This document shows, one piece after another, positions 7,717-15,960 of a stretch of 64,000 nt of DNA. The stretch is from Verrucomicrobiaceae bacterium. Lineage in GTDB: Bacteria; Verrucomicrobiota; Verrucomicrobiia; Verrucomicrobiales; Verrucomicrobiaceae. Each line of letters opens with the position of its first letter. Positions within the stretch are counted from its first letter, which is position 1. The translations under genes and the position numbers were made by a program. A model generated the notes under the pieces. It was given only the letters and a program-made list of their open reading frames with translations. It did no database searches and was not told the DNA's origin. The DNA lies in assembly GCA_027484445.1 (NCBI GenBank), contig JAIXSY010000033.1, forward strand, positions 1 to 64,000. Direction: 5' to 3'.

Positions 7717-9825
7717 TTATTCCACCCGATGCAGCCCAATCCCGCCGCTGCTGACCCGCAGGCAAACGAGGCTGTGACCATTCACGGGAAAAGCTGAGCC
7801 TCCTTCGGTCGGAGGCAGCAGTTCTGCAGGGAAGGCAGGGATCTCTCCTGTGTCAAAAACCAGCGTCCACTGCGTCTCGGCCGTTCCTGGCAGGATAAAT
7901 TCAGCGGCCAGCGGCCCACGGTTGAAGATAAGCACTTGCGGTGGCTGACCGGAAACGAGGGCACCAAAGCAAGTCCGCGCCGGATCATGCCATTGATCGT
8001 GGCTCAGCAGATGGCCCTTGCCATCGAGCCAGGCTACATCGGGCAGCCCCGTCACGGGGTTCCATTGTCCATTGAAAAATTCGGCGCGGTGGAACTCAGG
8101 GTGTTTTTTGCGAAAAGCGATGATCTGCTGCGTGAAGGAGAGCATCTCCTCATCGCAGTGAGCCCAGTCTAGCCAACTGATTTCATTGTCTTGGCAGTAG
8201 GCGTTGTTGTTGCCTCGCTGGGTGCGACCTCGTTCGTCACCTGCAGTGATGAAGGGCACGCCTATGGAGGTGAAAAGTGTCGCCAAAAGGCTACGGCGGA
8301 GTCGAGCGCGCAGACGGTTCACGCGGACGTCAGTGGTGGGACCTTCCACACCGCAGCTGATGCTGTGGTTATGGTTATCGCCGTCGCGGTTTTCCTCACC
8401 ATTCGCCTCATTGTGCTTGCTGGCATAGCTGACTAGGTCTAGCAGCGTAAACCCATCATGGCTGGTGATGAAGTTCACGCTGCTGAGTGCGGGCCGCTGA
8501 CTGCCCCCATAGATGTCTTGGCTGCCGCAGATGCGCTTGGCGAACTCTGCGGTGCTGCCATCCTGACCTGCCCAGAAGCGCCGGACCGTGTCGCGATATT
8601 TGCCATTCAGCTCACGCCAGGGTTCAGGAAATGAACCAACCTGATAGCTATCGAAGCGCATGATGTCCCAGGGTTCAGCGATCAATTTTACTCCTGAGAG
8701 TACAGGGTCCTGCGCGACGGCTGCCAGGAACTGACAGCGAGCGTCAAAGTCATGTTTTTCATCACGGGCTACCGTGACCGCTAGGTCAAAGCGGAAGCCA
8801 TCCACATGCATCTCGGTCACCCAGTAGCGCAGGCTGTCCATGATCAGCCGTAGCGCGGGTGGGCTAGAGGAGTCCACCGCATTGCCGCAGCCTGTGATGT
8901 TGATGTAATTCGCGCCGTGCTCATCGAAGTCGTGACGGTAGTAGAGTCGGTCATCAAGGCCCCGAAGCATCAGCATGGGGCCGCGTTCATCCCCTTCGCA
9001 GGTGTGATTGTAAACCACGTCTAGGATCACCTCTATGCCAGCGGCGTGCAGCGCCTTCACCATGTCCTTGAACTCACGCACCATGCCTTCCGGGCTCGGG
9101 TCATGCGCATATTCATTGTGTGGGGCAAAAAAGGCCGCTGTGTTGTAGCCCCAGTAGTTGGTCAGACCTTTTTCGAGGAGAAACTGATCGTCCAGATGCT
9201 GGTGAACCGGCAGCAGTTGCAGGGCAGTCACGCCCAGGTCTTTCAAATAGCGGATCACCGAGGGGTGGCCCAGTCCTGCATAAGTGCCTCGGAGTTCCTG
9301 GGGCAGGTCGGGGTGCTGGCGAGTGAACCCTTTGACGTGAAGCTCGTAGATCACCGAATCTCCCCATGAGGTCAATGGCGGTCGATCGTCACCCCAATCA
9401 TAGGTGCCAGCCACCACGGCCGACTTGAGTGCCTCAGGGCCATTGTCATAGGAGCCAGGGAACTGGCCGGTGCCTTCTGGACTTAGCATCGTCGCTTTCC
9501 CATCGGGCCGGCCCACCACCGCTCTGGCATAGGGGTCCAAGAGCAGTTTGTTCGGGTTGAACCGAGAGGCATGCATCGGCGTCCAGGGGCCATGCGCGCG
9601 GTAGCCGTAGAGCTGACCCGGGCCGATGCCTGGCACAAACACGTGCCAGAAGTCACGCTCCCCGCGCTCCAACCGCACGCGTTGAGTCTCTTGGGTGGGA
9701 TCTTTCGTGTCAAAAAGGCACAGATCCACCGCAGTCGCGTGGCGCGAATAGACGGCAAAGCTGACCCCTCCCGGCGTCGGGTAGGCTCCGGGGCGAGTGA
9801 CCAAACTGGCAGTTTCGAGAGACAT
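7717..9825 (-). CDS. glgX: glycogen debranching enzyme GlgX
   Basis: A 702-aa GH13 isoamylase/debranching enzyme. An N-terminal CBM48 domain (GGVSFAVYSRHATAVDLCLFD) precedes the (beta/alpha)8 barrel. Catalytic motifs are present: DVVYNHTCEGD (region I), GFRFDLAVT with the nucleophile Asp, IAEPWD with the acid Glu, and FITSHDGFTLLDLVSY (region IV). It removes alpha-1,6 branches from glycogen or phosphorylase limit dextrin in the cytoplasm. ATG 9825 is chosen because MSLETASLVTRPG leads straight into CBM48. No other glg gene is in the window. A divergent intergenic region separates it from the cytochrome c maturation operon. Confidence 0.93.
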   Translation of the reverse strand: MSLETASLVTRPGAYPTPGGVSFAVYSRHATAVDLCLFDTKDPTQETQRVRLERGERDFWHVFVPGIGPGQLYGYRAHGPWTPMHASRFNPNKLLLDPYARAVVGRPDGKATMLSPEGTGQFPGSYDNGPEALKSAVVAGTYDWGDDRPPLTSWGDSVIYELHVKGFTRQHPDLPQELRGTYAGLGHPSVIRYLKDLGVTALQLLPVHQHLDDQFLLEKGLTNYWGYNTAAFFAPHNEYAHDPSPEGMVREFKDMVKALHAAGIEVILDVVYNHTCEGDERGPMLMLRGLDDRLYYRHDFDEHGANYINITGCGNAVDSSSPPALRLIMDSLRYWVTEMHVDGFRFDLAVTVARDEKHDFDARCQFLAAVAQDPVLSGVKLIAEPWDIMRFDSYQVGSFPEPWRELNGKYRDTVRRFWAGQDGSTAEFAKRICGSQDIYGGSQRPALSSVNFITSHDGFTLLDLVSYASKHNEANGEENRDGDNHNHSISCGVEGPTTDVRVNRLRARLRRSLLATLFTSIGVPFITAGDERGRTQRGNNNAYCQDNEISWLDWAHCDEEMLSFTQQIIAFRKKHPEFHRAEFFNGQWNPVTGLPDVAWLDGKGHLLSHDQWHDPARTCFGALVSGQPPQVLIFNRGPLAAEFILPGTAETQWTLVFDTGEIPAFPAELLPPTEGGSAFPVNGHSLVCLRVSSGGIGLHRVE

Positions 9826-10058
9826 GAGAGGGTTCCTGTGAAGCAGGAGACACGCCGTTGCACGTGCGAATCCCCACACAAGTGGGCAAATCTTGTCCCA
9901 AAAAAGAGACTGGATTCCGCGTTGGCTGTGCAAAAGCGGGCGGAAGTGACCGATTCCCCGACTTTTTTGCAGTTTTCCATTTTCAGATGTCGATTTTCTG
10001 GCGTTTGCAAAACAGTCCCAAAGGCTACCCCGCCAGCTACGTATTCTCCAACCCCCAC
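9826..10058. promoter_or_regulatory. divergent intergenic region, glgX / cytochrome c maturation
   Basis: A 233-bp gap between divergent genes must carry both promoters. A small perfect hairpin (CCCAC-acaa-GTGGG, 9873-9886) lies near the glgX side. I could not assign -35/-10 boxes with confidence. Confidence 0.35.
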
Positions 10059-10685
10059 ATGATTGCCTTCTTTCTCCGGCATCCTGCCCGTCAGGCCCTT
10101 CCTTGCTTGTTGTTGCTGTTCGCCCTCACCTCCTGCGACCGTGTCTCTTCGAGAATGGAGATCACCCGCACACGGGAGATTTCTCAATACGAAACCAAGC
10201 CGAAGGTCGGTGCCTATGCACAGGAACGCTTTGGCGATGAGCGCCTGATCTGGCAGACCCCCGAGGGCTGGTCTCAGGCAGAGCGCAGTCAGATGCGCCC
10301 GGTAAACCTCACTTTCGGCCCCAGCCGGGAAGGGGAATGCTACCTTTCCCTCCTCCCTGGTGGTGGGGGCGGCGTCCTGGCCAACGTGAATCGCTGGCGC
10401 AAGCAGATGGGCCAGCCAGAAATCACCGAGGAAGAGCTGGCCAAGATGCCCAAAAAGACCCTGATGGGCATTGAGGGCACCTTCGTGAGCATTGAGGGGG
10501 CCTACACCAGCGTGGGCGCTACCGAGTCCAAGCCTGACCACAAGATGCTCGGCATTGTCGCCGCGATGGGAGAAGCCGGACTCTTCGTGAAAATGGTGGG
10601 TCCAAAGGCCCTCGTCGAAGCGAATAGCCAAGCGTTCGACCAATTCGTCACCACCCTCCGCCTCCGCATGCCCCAGGGCCAGTAA
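10059..10685 (+). CDS. putative lipoprotein of the cytochrome c maturation operon
   Basis: A 208-aa protein with a lipoprotein signal peptide: LLLLFALTSC, with the lipobox Cys at residue 26. The mature part is soluble and has no family I can name; a WQTPEGWSQ segment followed by short beta strands recalls small periplasmic proteins that bind or present substrates. ATG 10059 was chosen because it gives a proper signal peptide. It ends 17 bp before resB, so a link to System II cytochrome c assembly is likely from context, but its role is unknown. Confidence 0.7.
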   Translation: MIAFFLRHPARQALPCLLLLFALTSCDRVSSRMEITRTREISQYETKPKVGAYAQERFGDERLIWQTPEGWSQAERSQMRPVNLTFGPSREGECYLSLLPGGGGGVLANVNRWRKQMGQPEITEEELAKMPKKTLMGIEGTFVSIEGAYTSVGATESKPDHKMLGIVAAMGEAGLFVKMVGPKALVEANSQAFDQFVTTLRLRMPQGQ

Positions 10686-10702
10686 TTCCTTTCCAACAGA
10701 CC

Positions 10703-11878
10703 ATGTCAGCCTCCGCCAAAAGCCTGCCAGCCAAGATCTTCGACCTATTGTCCTCCTATGGACTCGCCATCGTGGTCCTGAGCTTCCTGCTCATCATCAC
10801 CTACTTCGGAACTCTTTCCCAGAAGGACATCGGCCTGCTGGACAGTCAAGCGAAGTACTTCGAGTCCTGGTTTCTCATCCATGACTGGAATTTGTGGGGC
10901 ATGATCGTGCCCATCCCACTGCCCGGTGGGGCGTTGCTCATGGTGCTCCTGTTCATCAACATGCTCTGCGGGGCTGTCATCCGCATTCGCAAGGGGCTTC
11001 GCACCATTGGCGTGCTGATCTCGCACATCGCCATCATGTTCATGCTAGCCGCAGGCTTCGTCAGCTTCATCTACAAAACAGAGGGAGCGATGCCGCTGTT
11101 TGAGGGTCAGACCAGCGACCAATACCAGAGTTACCACGAACGAATCATCGAGATCCGCTCATGGAGCGCTGATGGCAAAGGGGGAAGTACTGCCATGGTC
11201 ATCCCGATGAAGCACTTCGCCGATCTCGAACCTGGTCGTGCGCGCACCTTTTTCGCCAAAGATCTGCCCTTTGAGCTGCAAGTCACTGGCTACCGCCGCA
11301 ATGCCAACATCGTCCAAGCTAGTGAAGAGGAAAAGTCGGCCATCGATGGCTATCGCATCCAGCCTGTGGCGAACGCCAAAGAAGATGAGGCCAACACATC
11401 AGCCGTCGAGGTCAGCGTGAAGTTCAAGGATGGCAGCGAGCAGCGTGGCATCCTCTGGGAGCGCGAGTTTGAACCCTTCACCGTCAAAGCTGGAGACCTC
11501 AGCTACACCCTGGCGCTCAGCCGCATGAAGTGGAAGCTGCCCTTTGCCATTCGCTTGAACGACTTCCAGCGCGAGCTGCATCCAGGCACGATGAAGGCCA
11601 AAAAATACACCAGCCATGTGACCAAGATTACGGATGGCCGCGAAGAGCCCAAGGTAGTGACCATGAACGTGCCAGTGCGCGATCAGGGCTTTGTCGTCTA
11701 TCAGGCCAGCTTCAGCCAGGGCACCAGCGGTGAACAGTCGGTCTTTACCGTGGCCAGCAATCCCTCGGACCAATGGCCGCTCTGGAGCTGTGTCGCCGTG
11801 GCCATCGGTCTTGTCATTCACTTCATGATGCACCTCGTGCGCTTCCTTAGCCGCACGCTTAAGCCCAAGGTAGCCTAA
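10703..11878 (+). CDS. resB: cytochrome c biogenesis protein ResB
   Basis: A 391-aa ResB (Ccs1) protein of the System II cytochrome c maturation pathway. Three N-terminal membrane helices (about residues 16-36, 70-95 and 110-135) are followed by a large periplasmic domain (about 140-360) and a final helix (LWSCVAVAIGLVIHFMMHL). The EGQTSDQY and FVVYQASFSQG segments fit the family. With CcsA it forms the haem-handling synthase that attaches haem to CxxCH motifs outside the inner membrane. ccsA follows after 18 bp. A di-haem cytochrome c that would be a client lies about 4 kb away at 17824-18528. Confidence 0.9.
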   Translation: MSASAKSLPAKIFDLLSSYGLAIVVLSFLLIITYFGTLSQKDIGLLDSQAKYFESWFLIHDWNLWGMIVPIPLPGGALLMVLLFINMLCGAVIRIRKGLRTIGVLISHIAIMFMLAAGFVSFIYKTEGAMPLFEGQTSDQYQSYHERIIEIRSWSADGKGGSTAMVIPMKHFADLEPGRARTFFAKDLPFELQVTGYRRNANIVQASEEEKSAIDGYRIQPVANAKEDEANTSAVEVSVKFKDGSEQRGILWEREFEPFTVKAGDLSYTLALSRMKWKLPFAIRLNDFQRELHPGTMKAKKYTSHVTKITDGREEPKVVTMNVPVRDQGFVVYQASFSQGTSGEQSVFTVASNPSDQWPLWSCVAVAIGLVIHFMMHLVRFLSRTLKPKVA

Positions 11879-11896
11879 CTTTTTCTGCCATTTCAC

Positions 11897-13831
11897 ATGA
11901 GACATCTTCTCCTCACGTTCTTTTTGCTTCTCAGCTCATTTGCGGGTGCCCAGCAGCTTCCTGAAGTCTCGACCCTTCTCGACAAAGAGATCGTCGCGAC
12001 CTTTCAATCCCTTCCGATTCAAGAGGGCGGACGCATGAAGCCACTGGATACCTATGCCCGCTTCCTTCTGTTGCGCATGCATGGCAAGCAAAGCATTGCG
12101 GTGAAGCATCCACAACTGCCCGACCGCAAAAAGCTCAAGGCTATCGAATGGCTGCTGCTTTCCTGGTTTCGTCCTGACATCGCCCGTGATCTGCCGCTTT
12201 TCGTGGTCGATAACTCCCAAGCCGTGGGAGAAATCGGTGTGGACCCGAAGGACCTTCGCGACCGCTATTCCTGGAATGAGATCGTCAAAGGCCGCGAAGA
12301 ACTCATCAAGCGTGCTCAATCTTACAGCGAGATCGACAGCGCCCAACAGACCGGCGTGCAACGCAACGTCATCAACCTCGCACGTAACTTCTTCGACTAC
12401 GATGCAGCCAGCGACTTCATGACCGCAGCGCGCACGGATTGGAAGAAGGAGATCAACAGCATCCTGTCACCAGAGCTGGCGAAAGAAATTCTGGGAGATG
12501 CCACCAGCCTCAGTGTCTGGGATTTGGCCCTCAAGCTCGGAACCATGATCCGTGAAAACAAGATTCAGGGTGGTTCCGAAGAAAGTCAGAAAATTCTCAA
12601 CCTCTTCATCGATACCACCCTGCGGCCCGGCAAAACGCTAGCCTTCATCCCGCCTGAGGATGCCAAGGAAGAAGCTTGGCTCCAGGTGGAGCAGACCGTC
12701 ACTCATCTGATGCGTGAGGGCAAAATTCCCGAGGGCGAGCTCGCCGTCTCCAAAGCCCGTGATGGTCTCTATGCAGCGAGTTTGAAAGCCGAGACCTTCA
12801 AGCCTGCGGTGAAAGCCTTCGTCGATGACATTCGTGCTCGTGCCGAGAAGCGTGGTGAGCTGAGCCAAATCGACCGTGAGGTCAGCTACCATCGCACCGA
12901 TTACTTCACGAATGCCCTGGTTTGGTACATGCTGGGCTTCCTCATCGCTACCTTGGGTCTTGTGGCACCGCAGAGTAAGCTCTCTCGTTGGACCACCCGC
13001 ATCGCTTGGGTCACTGTGCTGCTAGGCGTGGGATACAATGTCTGGGGCATCACGCAGCGCTGCATCATCATGGGCCGCCCGCCCATTGCCACCCTTTATG
13101 AGACCATCATCTTCATCGCTGCCTCTTGCGCACTGGTGGGTCTGTTCATTGAAAAAGTCACCCGCAAGGGGGTCGTGCTCGCTGTGGTTGGCTTCGTCGG
13201 AGCCCTAGGCATGTTCCTTTCCAACCGCTTCATGGCTCTGGATGGTCAGGATACCATGCCCACGCTGGAGGCTGTGTTGATCACGAACTTCTGGCTAGCC
13301 ACGCACGTCACCTGCATCAACATCGGCTACGCTGGCGCGCTGCTGGGTTCCATCACCTCCATGGTGTATGTCATCTTCCGTTTCTTTGCCAAAGGAGATC
13401 AGTCGGTGGAGTTCCGTCGCCTGCTGACCCGCATCACTTACGGCATCATGTGCTTTGGATTGCTCTTCGCTCTTGTCGGCACCGTGTTGGGGGGCATTTG
13501 GGCAAATGATAGCTGGGGCCGCTTTTGGGGCTGGGACCCGAAGGAAAACGGAGCTCTCATGATTGTGCTCATGGGGCTCATCATTCTTCATGCTCGACTA
13601 GGCGGTTACATTCGTGAAATTGGTCTTCACGCGCTTTCGCTGCTGCTGGGTGCCATCACTCTGTTCAGTTGGTTCGGCGTGAATCAGCTCAGCATAGGCC
13701 TGCATAGCTACGGTTTCACGGCGGGCATCAGCTTGGCGTTGAACATCGGCTACAGCACGAAGTTCGCTTTCATGCTGGCCTGTGGCTGGTTCTGGCTGCA
13801 AGAGCGCGCGGCGAAAAAGGCAACTGCCTGA
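11897..13831 (+). CDS. ccsA: cytochrome c biogenesis protein CcsA with long N-terminal domain
   Basis: A 644-aa protein. The C-terminal half (about 330-640) is CcsA/ResC: about eight helices and the tryptophan-rich haem-binding motif WANDSWGRFWGWDPKENGAL, with conserved His residues nearby (HVTCINIGYAGALLGS and the C-terminal LHSYGF). The first 330 residues start with a signal peptide (LLLTFFLLLSSFAGAQ) and form an extracytoplasmic domain (IQEGGRMKPLDTYARFLL) seen in long CcsA forms of Bacteroidota and Planctomycetes/Verrucomicrobia. It couples with ResB in haem delivery. The usual CcsA is about 320 aa, so this form is twice as long. Confidence 0.9.
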   Translation: MRHLLLTFFLLLSSFAGAQQLPEVSTLLDKEIVATFQSLPIQEGGRMKPLDTYARFLLLRMHGKQSIAVKHPQLPDRKKLKAIEWLLLSWFRPDIARDLPLFVVDNSQAVGEIGVDPKDLRDRYSWNEIVKGREELIKRAQSYSEIDSAQQTGVQRNVINLARNFFDYDAASDFMTAARTDWKKEINSILSPELAKEILGDATSLSVWDLALKLGTMIRENKIQGGSEESQKILNLFIDTTLRPGKTLAFIPPEDAKEEAWLQVEQTVTHLMREGKIPEGELAVSKARDGLYAASLKAETFKPAVKAFVDDIRARAEKRGELSQIDREVSYHRTDYFTNALVWYMLGFLIATLGLVAPQSKLSRWTTRIAWVTVLLGVGYNVWGITQRCIIMGRPPIATLYETIIFIAASCALVGLFIEKVTRKGVVLAVVGFVGALGMFLSNRFMALDGQDTMPTLEAVLITNFWLATHVTCINIGYAGALLGSITSMVYVIFRFFAKGDQSVEFRRLLTRITYGIMCFGLLFALVGTVLGGIWANDSWGRFWGWDPKENGALMIVLMGLIILHARLGGYIREIGLHALSLLLGAITLFSWFGVNQLSIGLHSYGFTAGISLALNIGYSTKFAFMLACGWFWLQERAAKKATA

Positions 13832-13851
13832 TGCTGCGATGAGCTGCTCGT

Positions 13852-14865
13852 CTATCTAGCGCGAACTCCGAAGGCTGTGACTTCGTTTTTGTTCGCGCAG
13901 AGCCTTGTCAGGCGAAACTCAGCGCACAGCGCTGGGCACTGTTGTTTCAGTTGATCCAGCAGCGCATATTCATCGCTACCCTTGAATTTGATAGTGACGA
14001 TGAAGGCCCCCATCTGCCCTTCGGTGAGCCATTCCACCAGCAGATCCATGCTACGCTGGGGGGCAGCGATGATGTCACAAATCAGCCAGTCCACCGGCTG
14101 CTCTGGTTTGAACTTGAAGGCGTCACCTTGGTGAAACACAAGCTTCGGATGCTGCATCAAGTCTTCCCGGAGCGGCGAACGATCCAGCGCGATCACTCGC
14201 GCGCCGCGCTGAAGGCCGACATAGCTCCAACTGCCAGGTGAGGCACCCAGATCCACACAGGTCTGGCCGCGTTGGATGCGGTGCCCTAGCCGCAGTTCAG
14301 CCTCTACGACTTTGGCAAAGGCTCGGGACGGCGCGGCCTTGTCCTCTGCGTGCGGGATTTCACCCGCGAGAAAATCAGAAACGAGTGCGCGCAATTCATG
14401 CCGACGCACCCGAGAAGTCACAGCAAGTCCGCCTGAATCCGGAGCCGTGAGCACCGCCTGCAAAAGGGCGCATTCAGGCGCAAGCCCCGACTGCTGCTGC
14501 CGAAGACGCACTCGGCGACGCTTTTTCAGCCGCTCCAGGAAAGCCTCACGAATCAAGCCGCAGCGGTGCGATCCTGCTCTTCCTTCGCCATAGGCAGGCC
14601 AGAGGTGAAGGTGCCAGGGATCGTCGTCGCTCAGGTTTGTCAGCAGGCTCTCGATCATGGCGTCTGCCCAGCCATTGATGGACGCGGCGCTCAGCCTCTG
14701 TGCATCGGGTAGAGCTTGGCGGGCAAAGGCCAGCAGAGCAGGGGAAGGCAGTGCCTCTGCCCAGACCAGCGGCGTGTTTTCTACGACCTGCACTCCGATG
14801 CTAGCCCGGCGGAATTCATCCACCAAGAACTCGGTGCAACCTTCAGCTGGCAGGAAGGCGTGCAT
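13852..14865 (-). CDS. rlmM: RlmM-like 23S rRNA ribose 2'-O-methyltransferase
   Basis: A 337-aa SAM-dependent methyltransferase with an N-terminal THUMP-like region and a C-terminal RrmJ/FtsJ fold. SAM motif I is VDLGASPGSWSYV, the next strand is VIALDRSPL, motif IV is DWLICDIIAAPQR, and a conserved Lys lies in AFIVTIKFKG. This matches RlmM (E. coli 366 aa), which methylates C2498 of 23S rRNA. The identity as RlmM rather than another FtsJ-type enzyme rests on overall layout. It lies 9 bp downstream of the AmgK-like kinase in one transcription unit. Confidence 0.8.
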   Translation of the reverse strand: MHAFLPAEGCTEFLVDEFRRASIGVQVVENTPLVWAEALPSPALLAFARQALPDAQRLSAASINGWADAMIESLLTNLSDDDPWHLHLWPAYGEGRAGSHRCGLIREAFLERLKKRRRVRLRQQQSGLAPECALLQAVLTAPDSGGLAVTSRVRRHELRALVSDFLAGEIPHAEDKAAPSRAFAKVVEAELRLGHRIQRGQTCVDLGASPGSWSYVGLQRGARVIALDRSPLREDLMQHPKLVFHQGDAFKFKPEQPVDWLICDIIAAPQRSMDLLVEWLTEGQMGAFIVTIKFKGSDEYALLDQLKQQCPALCAEFRLTRLCANKNEVTAFGVRAR

Positions 14866-14874
14866 GGCTTCAGA

Positions 14875-15852
14875 TCAGGTGAAAAGCGGCAGCAGCGGAG
14901 CCAGCTCAGGAGCTTCTTCGCAGACCAAGGATAGATTCTGCACCCCGGCAGGGATGTGTTTCTCAAAGTGGGCCTTGCCTTGATTGCGATAGAGGTTCGC
15001 ATAGGCACCGAGTGCCTGCATGAGCCGCTGCGCTGCACAAAGATAAAAGACCTCTTGCAGCTCCGCCAGATTTAGCCCGCGCAGGTTTGCGTAAAAGCTC
15101 AGCAAATCATGCCGCTCGCTGCGGCTGAGCACCACATAGGGATCAAAGAGCAACGAGGCTAGATCATACTCCGCAAGGCCGGGCCGCAGTCCCTGGTAAT
15201 CCACCAGCCAAGCCGCTCCGTCACGGATCAGCACATTCTGACTCTGAAAATCACGATGCACGAGGCAGCGTGGCAGGTCTGCTAGGCGCTGGCGCAGCCA
15301 CCTGAGCGCAGGCTCTGCTGCATGATTCAGAGGCGTTTCGCGGCCCAGGTGACCATGAACGAAGTGCTCTAGAAAATAGTTTTGCTCCCACTCATACATG
15401 CCTTCGGTGAACTCTGGTTCCATGGCATCGATTTCTTCAGCACTTAGGCTGGTGGAGCTGACTTCATGAATGAGTGCAGCTTGGCGCAATGTTGCCTCAT
15501 AGAGCGGTCGGCGCTGCTCCCAGGGCTCGTCCTTGTGCGCATGCAAGTCATCGCGGCCCAGGTCCTGTAGCCAGACAAAGAGGCGTTCTTCGTCAAAGGC
15601 ATAAATGGCGGGCACATTCACACCCAAGGCAGCCAGACGACGTGTGGCTGGCACGAACTTCGGATTGTCCCGACGAGCCAGCGTATAGACCATCAGCACC
15701 ATCGGTGGGTGGCGATCCTGAGCCCACTCAAAGCGGTAGTAGCGACGGTCTGAACCTCCCTTCAGGATCGGCTCCACCACGCATTCCACGCCCTCCAGTT
15801 CGGGAAACTGCTGACGTGTGAGGATGAGAAGAGCTTCTTGTTCGGGAGGCAT
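14875..15852 (-). CDS. AmgK-like phosphotransferase (COG3178)
   Basis: A 325-aa aminoglycoside-phosphotransferase-fold kinase. Motifs include GGSDRRYYRF (nucleotide-binding loop), the catalytic loop CLVHRDFQSQNVLI with Asp, and the metal-binding LVDYQGLRPGLAEYDLASLL. The HRDFQSxN plus DYQ pattern is typical of COG3178, to which the anomeric N-acetylmuramate/N-acetylglucosamine kinase AmgK belongs. A role in peptidoglycan sugar recycling is inferred from family. Its usual MurU partner is not next to it; the downstream gene is RlmM-like. Confidence 0.75.
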   Translation of the reverse strand: MPPEQEALLILTRQQFPELEGVECVVEPILKGGSDRRYYRFEWAQDRHPPMVLMVYTLARRDNPKFVPATRRLAALGVNVPAIYAFDEERLFVWLQDLGRDDLHAHKDEPWEQRRPLYEATLRQAALIHEVSSTSLSAEEIDAMEPEFTEGMYEWEQNYFLEHFVHGHLGRETPLNHAAEPALRWLRQRLADLPRCLVHRDFQSQNVLIRDGAAWLVDYQGLRPGLAEYDLASLLFDPYVVLSRSERHDLLSFYANLRGLNLAELQEVFYLCAAQRLMQALGAYANLYRNQGKAHFEKHIPAGVQNLSLVCEEAPELAPLLPLFT

Positions 15853-15960
15853 GAGCGCGGGCCGGGAAAACGAGGGGGGAGGCTATGACCGCAGAAACTC
15901 AGGAGGCAAGAGCGGATTCATCTCCCCAGGCAGAGACTGCATTAGCCCTGAGGGGCATAT

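Noticed and set aside
9483..10643. 386-codon minus-strand frame across the glgX 5' end and the lipoprotein gene
   Set aside because: It overlaps two well-supported genes in another frame and shows no domain; its composition is that of a shadow.
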